In this document: positions 1 to 7,510 of the stretch, piece after piece
Numbering within the stretch: position 1 is the stretch's first letter
Layout: the number at the start of each line of letters is the position of its first letter
Source: Pseudomonas sp. CCI4.2
GTDB lineage: Bacteria > Pseudomonadota > Gammaproteobacteria > Pseudomonadales > Pseudomonadaceae
Direction: 5' to 3'
DNA: 64,000 bases
Assembly: GCF_034350045.1 (NCBI RefSeq)
Contig: NZ_CP133781.1
Coordinates: forward strand, 689,001-753,000
Notes under the pieces: generated by a model
The model's database searches: none
The model's input: the letters and a program-made list of their open reading frames with translations, nothing else
Told to the model about the DNA's origin: nothing
Made by a program: the position numbers and the translations under genes

Positions 1-101
1 TCGTCGCGTATTTGCGGCACGTGTTCAAAGTGCCGGTCAGCCCTGTCGCCGAGCTGCCGGCTTTAAATACTTCCGTTCCTACACCACTTGTTGAGGAGTG
101 A
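1..101 (+). CDS. pncB: Nicotinate phosphoribosyltransferase, C-terminal fragment
   Basis: An open frame enters from the left edge (first full codon at 3) and stops with TGA at 99-101. It encodes about 32 residues starting VAYLRHVFKV, which I recall as the C-terminal end of pseudomonad PncB. PncB converts nicotinate and PRPP to nicotinate mononucleotide in NAD salvage. The stop is three bases from the nadE start, so the two genes form one NAD operon. Only the tail is present; the call rests on this short match plus the pncB-nadE order known in Pseudomonas. Confidence 0.75.
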   Translation, partial: VAYLRHVFKVPVSPVAELPALNTSVPTPLVEE

Positions 102-104
102 ACC

Positions 105-932
105 ATGCACGCCGTACAGCTCCAGATCGCTGAAGAGCTCAAGGTCCAACCCCCTTTCGCCGACCAGAATGCGCTTGAAGCCGAAGTCGCGCGGCGGGTC
201 GCTTTTATCCAGCAGTGTTTGCACAACGCCAAGCTGAAAACCTTGGTACTGGGCATCAGTGGCGGCGTTGATTCACTGACGGCAGGTTTGCTCGCCCAAC
301 GTGCGGTGGAGCAACTGCGCCAAAGCACCGGGGATAAAAGCTATTGTTTCATCGCCGTGCGCCTGCCGTATCAAACCCAGCTGGATGAGCATGAAGCTCA
401 GGCCAGCCTTGAGTGCATCAAGCCGGACGAATCGCACACGGTAAACATTGGTCCTTCGGTGCAAGCGCTGACGGCCCAAATCAAAGCGTTCGAAGGCCAG
501 CATGCCAGCGCTGTGGATTTTGTGACCGGGAATACCAAGGCGCGGATGCGCATGGTCGCGCAATACGCGATTGCCGGTGCGCGCCAAGGGTTGGTGATCG
601 GCACTGACCATGCGGCGGAAGCAGTCATGGGTTTCTTCACCAAGTTCGGCGACGGCGCATGCGATATCGCGCCCTTGAGTGGATTGGTCAAAAATCAGGT
701 CCGGGCCATCGCTCGCAGCTTCGGCGCACCGCAGTCGCTGGTGGAAAAAGTGCCGACCGCCGACCTTGAAGACCTGGTGCCGGGCAAACCGGACGAAGCC
801 TCCCATGGCGTCACCTATGCCGAGATCGATGCATTCCTGCACGGTGAGCCGGTGCGTGAAGAGGCGTTCACGATCATTCGTGATACCTACCGCAAGACTC
901 AGCACAAGCGGGAATTGCCGTTCGCGCCTTGA
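105..932 (+). CDS. nadE: NH3-dependent NAD+ synthetase
   Basis: The 275-residue product has the length of E. coli NadE. It carries the PP-loop ATP-pyrophosphatase signature SGGVDS at residues 52-57, and later blocks typical of the family ([28 protein letters not shown]). It adenylates nicotinate adenine dinucleotide and amidates it with ammonia, the last step of NAD synthesis, in the cytoplasm. There is no glutaminase domain, so it belongs to the ammonia-dependent class. The ATG at 105 follows TGAGGAGTG, a strong ribosome site overlapping the pncB stop, which suggests translational coupling. A terminator follows at 1046-1073. Confidence 0.96.
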   Translation: MHAVQLQIAEELKVQPPFADQNALEAEVARRVAFIQQCLHNAKLKTLVLGISGGVDSLTAGLLAQRAVEQLRQSTGDKSYCFIAVRLPYQTQLDEHEAQASLECIKPDESHTVNIGPSVQALTAQIKAFEGQHASAVDFVTGNTKARMRMVAQYAIAGARQGLVIGTDHAAEAVMGFFTKFGDGACDIAPLSGLVKNQVRAIARSFGAPQSLVEKVPTADLEDLVPGKPDEASHGVTYAEIDAFLHGEPVREEAFTIIRDTYRKTQHKRELPFAP

Positions 933-949
933 ATCGACCGATAACTCGA

Positions 950-1014
950 TTCGCAGGCAAGCCTGCTCCCATGCGATTGCCGCAGATCCTGTGGGGGCAG
1001 GCTTGCTGCGAATG
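950..1014. repeat. REP-like inverted repeat, CAGGCAAGCCTGCTCCC type
   Basis: The arm CGCAGGCAAGCCTGCTCCC (about 952-970) is answered by GGGGGCAGGCTTGCTGCG some 30 bases later, a large imperfect palindrome. Its layout is that of pseudomonad REP elements. It lies in the nadE 3' region between the stop codon and the terminator. Confidence 0.7.
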
Positions 1015-1044
1015 TCGCGCCGCGTTATCTAATGTTCAACGATA

Positions 1045-1073
1045 GAAAACGGAATGAACCTGCCGTTTTTTTT
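1045..1073 (+). terminator. Rho-independent terminator after nadE
   Basis: The stem GAAAACGG/CCGTTTTT closes a ten-base loop and runs into eight T residues. It ends the pncB-nadE transcript. Confidence 0.8.
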
Positions 1074-1140
1074 CGTTTGTGCCGCTCGGCCATCAACGCT
1101 TTCATAGGAACCTACTTTCCATAGTCAGAGCCCGTTGCTT

Positions 1141-2160
1141 ATGTCCTCCTTCGAAGGCCTGTTTTCCCTAGTCGCATCTGTTGTTGGCCAACCCGCTGCA
1201 CAGTGGCTTGAAGCTCATGTAGAGGTGCCAGCCGGCTTGCATGACTTCAAGTGGAGCGACACTGAGCTGCACCGGGTTTGGCTGGCCGAAGCGCTGAACC
1301 TGTGCCTGCTTCACAAATTGGTGGAGGCGGTGCCTGCGGGTCGGGTGTATGTCGAAGAACAAGCCGAGCAACGGCGCAAAGTGGTGTTTGATCATGGCGC
1401 GATTCGGACGGTAGATTGGTTCGCCAACGGCGAATTGCCCCGTGGCCGTCTGGCCTTCACCCGGTTGCTCGAACCCTTGGGCTTTACCGATGTGCGCACC
1501 TACCCGCTGACCAAACTGAACATGACCGGTTGGGGTTATCGTCAACAGGACCTGCCGGAGGACATTGCGCAGTTTTTCGTTTCCGAATTGCACCCTGGTC
1601 GTTTCAGCGAAGCCTTTCAGGCCGCTGCCGAACGCGTCGTCAGTTCGAGCCGTGATCCGCTGGACACCGAGCAACTGAGTATCCTCAAACGCCTGCAATT
1701 AACCCGTCATTGTTCGTTGAGTGAGGCGTACCGCTTGCTACCGGGTTTGTACGCAGCCTTCGGCCGTCAGCATGGCGTGGTGAGGCACGCGGACTATCAA
1801 CAATTGCTCAGCGAAAGCGCGGAAATGGCCTGGATTGCCACCGAAGGCAATAGCTTCAATCACCTGACGGATCGGGTTGAGAATCTAGAAGCGGTGGTTG
1901 CTGAACAAGTGCGGCGGGATCGGCCGATGAAGGCCGCTATCGAAGTGTCTGCTTCGGGCCGGGTCATGCAGACCGCCTACAAAGCGTGCACGGTGAATCG
2001 GGCGATGGCGGATGCGAGCGGGAAATTACACGAGCATCAGGTGCCTGGCTCGTTCGTCGAATTCATTCAGCGCAAGCTCGATCCGGTGGATGACAAGCTC
2101 GACCTGAATTTCGACAGCAGCAACGCCCAAGGCATCTTTAAGATGACCGGGACCCGATAA
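1141..2160 (+). CDS. DUF1338 / HglS-like (2-oxoadipate dioxygenase/decarboxylase family) protein
   Basis: The 339-residue protein contains the DUF1338 hallmark FDHGAIRTV at about 83-91. The candidate metal ligands are His85, His241 (in FNHLTDR) and Glu308 (in GSFVEFIQ), with Arg89 beside the first. In P. putida HglS I recall ligands His70, His226 and Glu294 and an essential Arg74, so spacing is nearly identical. HglS is an Fe(II) oxygenase turning 2-oxoadipate into D-2-hydroxyglutarate in lysine catabolism. This protein is over 100 residues shorter than HglS (about 460) and lies next to NAD and azurin genes, so its substrate is unknown. ATG 1141 is preferred; an in-frame TTG lies at 1135. Family is likely, reaction inferred. 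Confidence 0.75.
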   Translation: MSSFEGLFSLVASVVGQPAAQWLEAHVEVPAGLHDFKWSDTELHRVWLAEALNLCLLHKLVEAVPAGRVYVEEQAEQRRKVVFDHGAIRTVDWFANGELPRGRLAFTRLLEPLGFTDVRTYPLTKLNMTGWGYRQQDLPEDIAQFFVSELHPGRFSEAFQAAAERVVSSSRDPLDTEQLSILKRLQLTRHCSLSEAYRLLPGLYAAFGRQHGVVRHADYQQLLSESAEMAWIATEGNSFNHLTDRVENLEAVVAEQVRRDRPMKAAIEVSASGRVMQTAYKACTVNRAMADASGKLHEHQVPGSFVEFIQRKLDPVDDKLDLNFDSSNAQGIFKMTGTR

Positions 2161-2184
2161 AATTTACACCGCGGTAGATACCGT

Positions 2185-2240
2185 CTTGTTGGCGAAGCGC
2201 TTAAACCTACATCGCCTCGCCAACAAGTTGGCTCCTACAG
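2185..2240. repeat. REP palindrome, GTAGGAGCCAAC family
   Basis: TTGTTGGCGAAGCG at about 2188 pairs imperfectly with CGCCTCGCCAACAAGTTGG near 2214-2232, followed by CTCCTACAG. The same consensus recurs at 21763, 42595, 44381, 57090 and 63880. It lies at the 3' end of the azurin gene and between convergent genes, where it may stabilise or end transcripts. Confidence 0.75.
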
Positions 2241-2249
2241 TGAGGTAAA

Positions 2250-2696
2250 TTACTTAACCGCAACCGTACCTTTCATCATGCTGTTGTGACCTGGGAACGA
2301 GCAAAAGAACACATAGTTGGAACCCGCAGCCAGTTTCGACACGTCGAACGTGACCGAGTCTTTTTCGCCTGCAGCGATGATCTTAGTGTGAGCGATGATG
2401 CGGTCATCCCCAGTCTTCAAATAGTTATTGTCGATGCCCGCGCTCATGCCGTCGGTAGCAATCCCGGCCATATCAGTGTCTTTGCTCAACACCCAGTTAT
2501 GACCCATGACGTTTTTCGGCAAGCTGCCGGAGTGGGTCAAGTTCACAGTGAAGGTTTTGCAGCTTTTGTCGATGTTGATTTCTTTGGTGTCGTAGCTCAT
2601 CTGGTCCGTTGAATCGACATTAACCTTGCACTCCGCCGCCAACAGGTGGCCACTGGCGAGTGTCAGCAGGGATACAGCGACAAGTTTACGAAACAT
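2250..2696 (-). CDS. azu: Azurin precursor
   Basis: The precursor has 148 residues, the family's usual length. A 20-residue signal peptide ends in LLAAECKV, so the mature blue copper protein begins at Ala21 and works in the periplasm as an electron carrier. All type-1 copper ligands are present: mature His46 (MGHNWVL), Cys112, His117 and Met121 ([11 protein letters not shown]). The disulfide cysteines Cys3 and Cys26 of the mature form are also visible. The start at 2696 is supported by GGAG in TTGGAGATTCTCATG; an upstream in-frame start would add a non-signal extension and is rejected. It is monocistronic with a REP palindrome downstream. Confidence 0.97.
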   Translation of the reverse strand: MFRKLVAVSLLTLASGHLLAAECKVNVDSTDQMSYDTKEINIDKSCKTFTVNLTHSGSLPKNVMGHNWVLSKDTDMAGIATDGMSAGIDNNYLKTGDDRIIAHTKIIAAGEKDSVTFDVSKLAAGSNYVFFCSFPGHNSMMKGTVAVK

Positions 2697-2900
2697 GAGA
2701 ATCTCCAAGGCAGGACTTAAGTTGTTGTTGAAGAAGAGGAACGTCTGCACAAAGACTGCCTGATTCCAGCTCAAGTTCCAATGACCTGCGTCAACGCAAC
2801 GCAGGCCAGGCTTGCCGCTATCGAGATCATCGAGAGAATCAACCGGCCAGGCGCGAGGTGGCGCTCTAACATAGCGCCATCACTCAGGAGCCCATACATC

Positions 2901-2999
2901 ATGCACCTCAACAGCTTCTTGTGCAGCTTGCTTGCCGCTTACGCCTGTGGCGCCAGTGGTACTTATGAACAACCTTACGAGCGCTTCCAGCGCGACTAG
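2901..2999 (+). CDS. Possible 32-residue exported peptide or lipoprotein-like ORF
   Basis: ATG at 2901 is preceded by CAGGAG at good spacing. The product begins MHLNSFLCSLLAAYACGASG, which resembles a short hydrophobic signal or weak lipobox followed by a charged tail ending in FQRD. I recognise no family. It sits between divergently oriented azurin and the LOG gene. Coding status is uncertain; the ribosome site and hydrophobic start are the only support. Confidence 0.3.
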   Translation: MHLNSFLCSLLAAYACGASGTYEQPYERFQRD

Positions 3000-3058
3000 C
3001 CCTTGGACTGTCTTGGCCAAGTCTTTACTCTGTGGCATTGATGACCAAGGAGTAGGCG

Positions 3059-3646
3059 ATGTCTTTGAAGTTCGTTTGTGTATTTTGCGGCGCCAGTGCT
3101 GGCACCCACCCGGCTTACCGCGAAGCGGCCGTGGCATTGGGGCGCACGTTGGCCGAACGTCAATTAACCCTGGTGTATGGCGGCGGGGCTGTCGGTCTGA
3201 TGGGGATCGTTGCTGATGCTGCGCTGGCAGCCGGGGGTGAAGTGATCGGGGTGATTCCTGAAAGCCTGCGCAGCCTGGAAATCGGTCACAACGGCCTGAC
3301 CCGCCTGGAAGTCGTCGACGGTATGCATGCCCGCAAAGCCCGCATGGCTGAACTGAGCGATGCGTTTATAGCCCTTCCCGGCGGCCTAGGCACGCTAGAA
3401 GAATTATTCGAAGTCTGGACCTGGGGTCAGTTGGGTTATCACGGCAAACCGTTGGGACTAATGGACGTCAACGGTTTCTACAGCAAACTGGCTGGTTTTC
3501 TCGACCACGTGGTCAGCGAGGGGTTCGTGAGGGAAGAGCATCGCAACATGCTGCAACTCAGCGATTGCGCCGCCGAATTACTCGACACGCTGGACGCCTG
3601 GAAACCCCTTGTTGCTCCCAAGTGGGCAGGTCAAAAACCTACCTGA
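3059..3646 (+). CDS. LOG family protein (cytokinin riboside 5'-monophosphate phosphoribohydrolase type)
   Basis: The 195-residue protein has the Rossmann-like start [10 protein letters not shown], the block [16 protein letters not shown] near 39-54, and the catalytic-type signature PGGLGTLEE at 107-115, which is the PGGxGTxxE motif of LOG proteins. LOG enzymes hydrolyse nucleoside 5'-monophosphates to free base and ribose 5-phosphate; plant forms activate cytokinins. The bacterial in vivo substrate is often unknown. ATG 3059 follows AAGGAGTAGGCG, a good ribosome site. It stands alone, followed by a small charged-protein gene. Confidence 0.9.
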   Translation: MSLKFVCVFCGASAGTHPAYREAAVALGRTLAERQLTLVYGGGAVGLMGIVADAALAAGGEVIGVIPESLRSLEIGHNGLTRLEVVDGMHARKARMAELSDAFIALPGGLGTLEELFEVWTWGQLGYHGKPLGLMDVNGFYSKLAGFLDHVVSEGFVREEHRNMLQLSDCAAELLDTLDAWKPLVAPKWAGQKPT

Positions 3647-3753
3647 TCGGACAGTCAAAGGCTGTTCATGGACCGTTGAGCGCACAACGCCGTGTGCGCG
3701 GTGCCGTTCTCAGGCAGAATGGCGGCATTTCCCGCCTATACAGAGGATCGCCC

Positions 3754-3939
3754 ATGGCTAAACCTAACTATTCCTTCGCCAAACGTCAGAGAGATCTGGC
3801 AAAAGAGCAGAAGAAAGAGGAAAAGCTGCAAAAGAAAACAGCTGCCCTGACCGAAACCGGCGCAGAAGGCGAAACCGTTGAAGGCCAAGAGCCTGCCGAC
3901 GACGCAGAGGCAACTGCAGAACCAACACCTACCAACTGA
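3754..3939 (+). CDS. Small charged protein of unknown function
   Basis: ATG 3754 is preceded by AGAGGATCG. The 61-residue product has a basic, lysine-rich first half (RQRDLAKEQKKEEKLQKK, probably one amphipathic helix) and an acidic Ala/Glu/Thr-rich tail ending in EPTPTN. Similar small Lys/Glu-rich proteins are annotated as hypothetical in pseudomonads. No catalytic motif, signal peptide or membrane segment is visible. The bipolar charge suggests a disordered RNA- or protein-binding peptide, which is inference only. Confidence 0.65.
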   Translation: MAKPNYSFAKRQRDLAKEQKKEEKLQKKTAALTETGAEGETVEGQEPADDAEATAEPTPTN

Positions 3940-3945
3940 TACCGA

Positions 3946-3969
3946 TGGGCTTCGCCAATCGACGAAGCC
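3946..3969. terminator. Hairpin between convergent genes, probable terminator
   Basis: GGGCTTCG and CGAAGCCC form a perfect eight-base stem with a short loop. It lies between the small charged-protein gene (plus) and the transglutaminase gene (minus). There is no clear T run, so termination is likely but not certain. Confidence 0.5.
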
Positions 3970-4020
3970 CGTACGCCACGTCTGTCGCTCAAGCGGCAGA
4001 CGACGGCAAGCCCCTCTGAA

Positions 4021-4923
4021 TCAAATAGCCCCAGCGCTGATTGGCATGACCGTCACCTCAACTTCCGGGTCATGGCTGCCACCCCCCAGAATCACCCCAC
4101 GCAACGGCGATACATCCGAGAAATCGCGGCCCCAGGCCAGGCTGATGTGCTCCAGTGTTGGCTGCACATTGTTGGTCGGATCAAAATCCACCCAGCCCAA
4201 CAACGGGCAAAACACCGAAACCCACGCGTGCGAAGCATCAGCCCCGATCATTCGTGGCTGTCCAGGCGGTGGCTGAGTCAGTAAGTAGCCGCTGATATAG
4301 CGCGCGGCCAACCCACGCGAACGCAGGCATGCCAGCATCAGGTGAGCAAAGTCCTGACAAACGCCACGCCGATTTTCCAGCACTTCGACCAGTGGCGTCG
4401 CCACCTGAGTTGCCTCATCGTCGAATGTAAACTCGGTAAAAATCTTCTCCATCAACGCTTGCACGCACAGCAGCAGCGGTCGATGGGGAGAAAAGCAACT
4501 GTCAGAGTAGTCAACGAAGGTTTGTTTCAAATGCACGTACGGCGACTCAAAACGAAACCGACACGCTTCAAGAATTGCCGTCGAGAGCGGCTTACCGCTG
4601 TAGGTCAGTGCGCTGCTGGTGGCGTTCCAGCCCGCCGAAAGATTGAAATCCAGCGTTGGCCGCACCAGCACTTCAACCCGTAGCCGTGCGTTGACTTGCA
4701 ACTCATCGTGGGGCCGCTCGAATGCCAGACGGGTCAGCGGATTACCGAACACGTCCAGCTCATCACGGCGACTGGTCGGTATCGGGCTGATCAGCAGTTC
4801 TTGTTGGGTGCATCGTTGCCACGCGCAAGGTCGCGGCCACAAATGCGCGAGCTGCTGCGCCAGGGACACAGGGCTGTCGTACTTGTAATGGGTGTCATGA
4901 GAAATCTGGTAATGCGCGCTCAT
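4021..4923 (-). CDS. Transglutaminase-like cysteine protease family protein
   Basis: The 300-residue protein begins with a beta-rich N-terminal domain (YQISHDTHYKYDSPV) typical of bacterial transglutaminase-like proteins. The catalytic triad is visible: Cys189 in RRGVCQDFAH, His232 in DASHAWVSVF, and Asp246/248 in WVDFDPTNN. Such enzymes cleave or rearrange amide bonds. Its ATG overlaps the TGA of the upstream ATP-grasp gene (ATGA at 4920-4923), so it is the last gene of a three-gene operon. In predicted amidoligase systems this family is thought to process or undo the amide product; the substrate is unknown. No signal peptide is seen. Confidence 0.88.
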   Translation of the reverse strand: MSAHYQISHDTHYKYDSPVSLAQQLAHLWPRPCAWQRCTQQELLISPIPTSRRDELDVFGNPLTRLAFERPHDELQVNARLRVEVLVRPTLDFNLSAGWNATSSALTYSGKPLSTAILEACRFRFESPYVHLKQTFVDYSDSCFSPHRPLLLCVQALMEKIFTEFTFDDEATQVATPLVEVLENRRGVCQDFAHLMLACLRSRGLAARYISGYLLTQPPPGQPRMIGADASHAWVSVFCPLLGWVDFDPTNNVQPTLEHISLAWGRDFSDVSPLRGVILGGGSHDPEVEVTVMPISAGAI

Positions 4924-7409
4924 CAGACAGACACCGTGCGCTGGCTGACATCATCAACATGAGCAAAATGGCGTAGGGCCAGACGATCAGAGACTTGTCC
5001 GCTGGTTTCACCAATGGATTGCAGCAAATCGGCCAAGCCATCGAGCACGGCGCGCACGCTGTTTTTTCCAAACAATGGGTTCTCCAAACTGCTGAGATCA
5101 AACGCCGCCAGGCGCTCTACCAATAATCCCAGCCGGGTATCACGCGGCACACCAAAATCTTCGTTAAGACGGTTCAACGAGCGCTTCACCAATTTCAGTT
5201 GAAACAACACCGCATGGGGGTTTTGCTCATCCAATAACAGTAAGTCCAGCACCGGAATCAACTGCGGCATCGCCAGATAACGCGAACGGTAGGTAATGCT
5301 GCTGTTGCCCAACTCCAGTAACCATTCAAGGCCGGCCTGATCGTTAACCGCCGCATCACGCAGGAACGCCGCCAAACTGATGCTGAGAAACTGCAGACGC
5401 TCGATACGACGACCGATCATCAAAAAACGCCAGCCTTCGTCACGGGTCATGTCGTCCAGGGCGAACCCTGACAAGGCTGCCAGCGACATCACCAAGCGGT
5501 TAAGGAAGTCGAGGAGTTCGCCGAAGTCAGGGTCTTCGGTTTCCAGGCTCAGGGATTCGCGTTGCAGCTCCACCAGCGCCTGCCAATTTTCTCGTGACAG
5601 TTTGCCGCGCACTTGCGAGGCCGCCCACTGCAAACGTTGCAGGTTGGCGCGCAGGCTTTGCGACCAATCCTCGCCGAGCAGCGCGGCCAGCAACCGGTCG
5701 GGCAGCTCGCCTTCTTCGGGCAATAAACGCAGGACTTCTCCCAGTTCCACTGCCGCTTGCAACGCCATCGGATCATCGCCATCGACGTGACGGGTCAGCA
5801 TGATTCGCAACAACCGCGCGCTGTTATCGCAGCGCTCGCAATAGCGACCAAACCAGAACAGGTTTTCCACCACCCGCGAAGGCAGGTAAGGATCACGTCG
5901 AATCAGGTCACGGACACCCAAGGCCCGCTGAGTTTTCCAAGGCTTGATGCCATCGGCACGCTCACCCAAGACCCAGGTGTCCTTGCTCGCGCCACCGCGC
6001 TGCATGGACACCACGTCGGCATCGGCTTGGGCCGCAACGCGGGTCAAGCCACCCGGCAGCACTTCATAGCCGTCAGCACTGGCGACGGCGTACACCCGCA
6101 TGCCGATGGCTCGCGGTTGCAACTGGTCGCCATCGGGCTGCCAGACCGGCGCGTGGGACAACTGCGCCAGCTCTTGTGCGACGTAGGCATAGGGCCGGGC
6201 CTGCATCCGCGCGGCCAACGCTTGGCGCTGCTCAGCATTGAGATCACGACCGAACACCGGGGCAAAGCTTTGTGAAGGGAAAGCCGGCTTGATCAACAGG
6301 TCTGGAAGTTTTTCCAGTGCCTGGGCCAATACCGGCGGCTCGCCGCACCACCACGTTGCCACGGACGGTAAGATCAGCTGTTCGCCAAACAGGTGCTGAC
6401 TGATTCTCGGCAAAAACCCTAGCAAACCCGGCGACTCAAGAACGCCGCTGCCCAAGGCATTGGCAACCATCACCCGGCCTTGGCGAACCGCTTCGAGCAA
6501 ACCGGGAACACCCAGCGCCGAGTCGGTGCGCAACTCCAGCGGATCGCAGAAATCATCGTCAAGACGACGCATGATCGCGTGAACCCGGCGCAGGCCACTG
6601 AGGGTCTTGAGGTAAACCGTGGCGTCGCGAACGGTCAAATCTCCGCCTTCAACCAGCGGATAACCCAGCTGTCGGGCCAGGTACAAGTGTTCGAAATAGC
6701 TTTCGTTGAATCGCCCAGGGGTCAACAGCACCACCAAAGGCGGTTCTTTGTCGCTGGGGGCCTGACGGACCAAGGTTTCCTGCAACGCACGGAAAAAGCC
6801 GGTCAGGTGCTGGACCTGCAAATCGCGGTACAGATCGGGAAAGGCCCGGGACACAATCTGCCGGTTTTCCAGCGAATAACCCGCGCCCGACGGCGCTTGC
6901 GTACGGTCGGCGGTTACCCACCAACGCCCGTCCGGGGTGCGCGCCAGGTCCACGGCGTACATGTGCAGGAACACGCCTTCGGGCGGTTTTACCCCCTGAC
7001 ACGGCCATAAATAATTGTTGTGACCAAACACCAGTTCGGCCGGCAGCAAACCGTCGGCGATCAACCGCTGCGGGCCGTACAAGTCTGCCAGCACGGCGTT
7101 GAGCAACCGCGCACGCTGAGCGATGCCTGCGGCGACCGAGGCCCACTCCTGCGCGGGGATCAAATGCGGCAGCAAATCCAGCTCCCAAGGCCGGTCTGCG
7201 CCCTTGGGGTCGGCATAAACGTTGTAGGTCACGCCGTTTTCGTGAATTTGACGAGACATCAGTGCCTGGCGCTGCATTAACTGCGCAGGCGTACTGCGTT
7301 GCAAATGCTCATACAGGTGGCGCCAATGCGGCCGAATGGCGCCGCTGGCGTCGAGCATTTCGTGATAAGTACCCGCAGTCAGCGGATAACGGTCAAGCAG
7401 GTCGGGCAT
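4923..7409 (-). CDS. Circularly permuted ATP-grasp / alpha-E fusion protein
   Basis: The 828-residue protein has an N-terminal circularly permuted ATP-grasp region (COG2308 type; blocks GHNNYLWPCQG and LTPGRFNESYFEHLYLA). From about residue 505 it carries an all-helical alpha-E domain (COG2307 type; YLPSRVVENLFWFGRYCER). ATP-grasp folds form amide bonds through acyl-phosphates. Fusion of the two COGs is common. The ATG at 7409 is preferred because it gives the conserved MPDLLDRYPL start; a TTG at 7430 is the alternative. It lies 101 bases after the DUF2126 gene, across a large hairpin, and overlaps the next gene by ATGA. The substrate is unassigned. Confidence 0.85.
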   Translation of the reverse strand: MPDLLDRYPLTAGTYHEMLDASGAIRPHWRHLYEHLQRSTPAQLMQRQALMSRQIHENGVTYNVYADPKGADRPWELDLLPHLIPAQEWASVAAGIAQRARLLNAVLADLYGPQRLIADGLLPAELVFGHNNYLWPCQGVKPPEGVFLHMYAVDLARTPDGRWWVTADRTQAPSGAGYSLENRQIVSRAFPDLYRDLQVQHLTGFFRALQETLVRQAPSDKEPPLVVLLTPGRFNESYFEHLYLARQLGYPLVEGGDLTVRDATVYLKTLSGLRRVHAIMRRLDDDFCDPLELRTDSALGVPGLLEAVRQGRVMVANALGSGVLESPGLLGFLPRISQHLFGEQLILPSVATWWCGEPPVLAQALEKLPDLLIKPAFPSQSFAPVFGRDLNAEQRQALAARMQARPYAYVAQELAQLSHAPVWQPDGDQLQPRAIGMRVYAVASADGYEVLPGGLTRVAAQADADVVSMQRGGASKDTWVLGERADGIKPWKTQRALGVRDLIRRDPYLPSRVVENLFWFGRYCERCDNSARLLRIMLTRHVDGDDPMALQAAVELGEVLRLLPEEGELPDRLLAALLGEDWSQSLRANLQRLQWAASQVRGKLSRENWQALVELQRESLSLETEDPDFGELLDFLNRLVMSLAALSGFALDDMTRDEGWRFLMIGRRIERLQFLSISLAAFLRDAAVNDQAGLEWLLELGNSSITYRSRYLAMPQLIPVLDLLLLDEQNPHAVLFQLKLVKRSLNRLNEDFGVPRDTRLGLLVERLAAFDLSSLENPLFGKNSVRAVLDGLADLLQSIGETSGQVSDRLALRHFAHVDDVSQRTVSV

Positions 7410-7455
7410 GGAAGGCTCGGCAGACAGCAAAAGACGTCAAATTAGCGCAGAGACT

Positions 7456-7490
7456 ATGACGCGCAGAGGAGTTGTGCCTCCGCGCGTCAT
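7456..7490. promoter_or_regulatory. Large intercistronic hairpin
   Basis: ATGACGCGC and GCGCGTCAT pair over nine bases, then GAGG/CCTC continues the stem after one mismatch around a seven-base loop. It lies in the gap between the DUF2126 gene and the ATP-grasp gene. On the minus transcript no T run follows, so an mRNA-stabilising or processing role fits better than termination. Confidence 0.5.
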
Positions 7491-7510
7491 TCCCCTGAAA
7501 TGGGCTTTTT

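Noticed and set aside
273..905. A 210-codon minus-strand frame opposite nadE
   Set aside because: It is the antisense shadow of nadE, with no ribosome site and no recognisable domain.
2697..2900. An ANR/FNR box upstream of azurin
   Set aside because: The nearest candidates (TTGAGCTGGAATCAG and TTGATTCTCTCGAT) do not fit TTGAT-N4-ATCAA in sequence and spacing.
5757..6275. Long plus-strand frames within the ATP-grasp/alpha-E gene and similar ones at 8663-9943
   Set aside because: They lie antisense to long genes with clear domains; high-GC third positions keep the opposite frame open.
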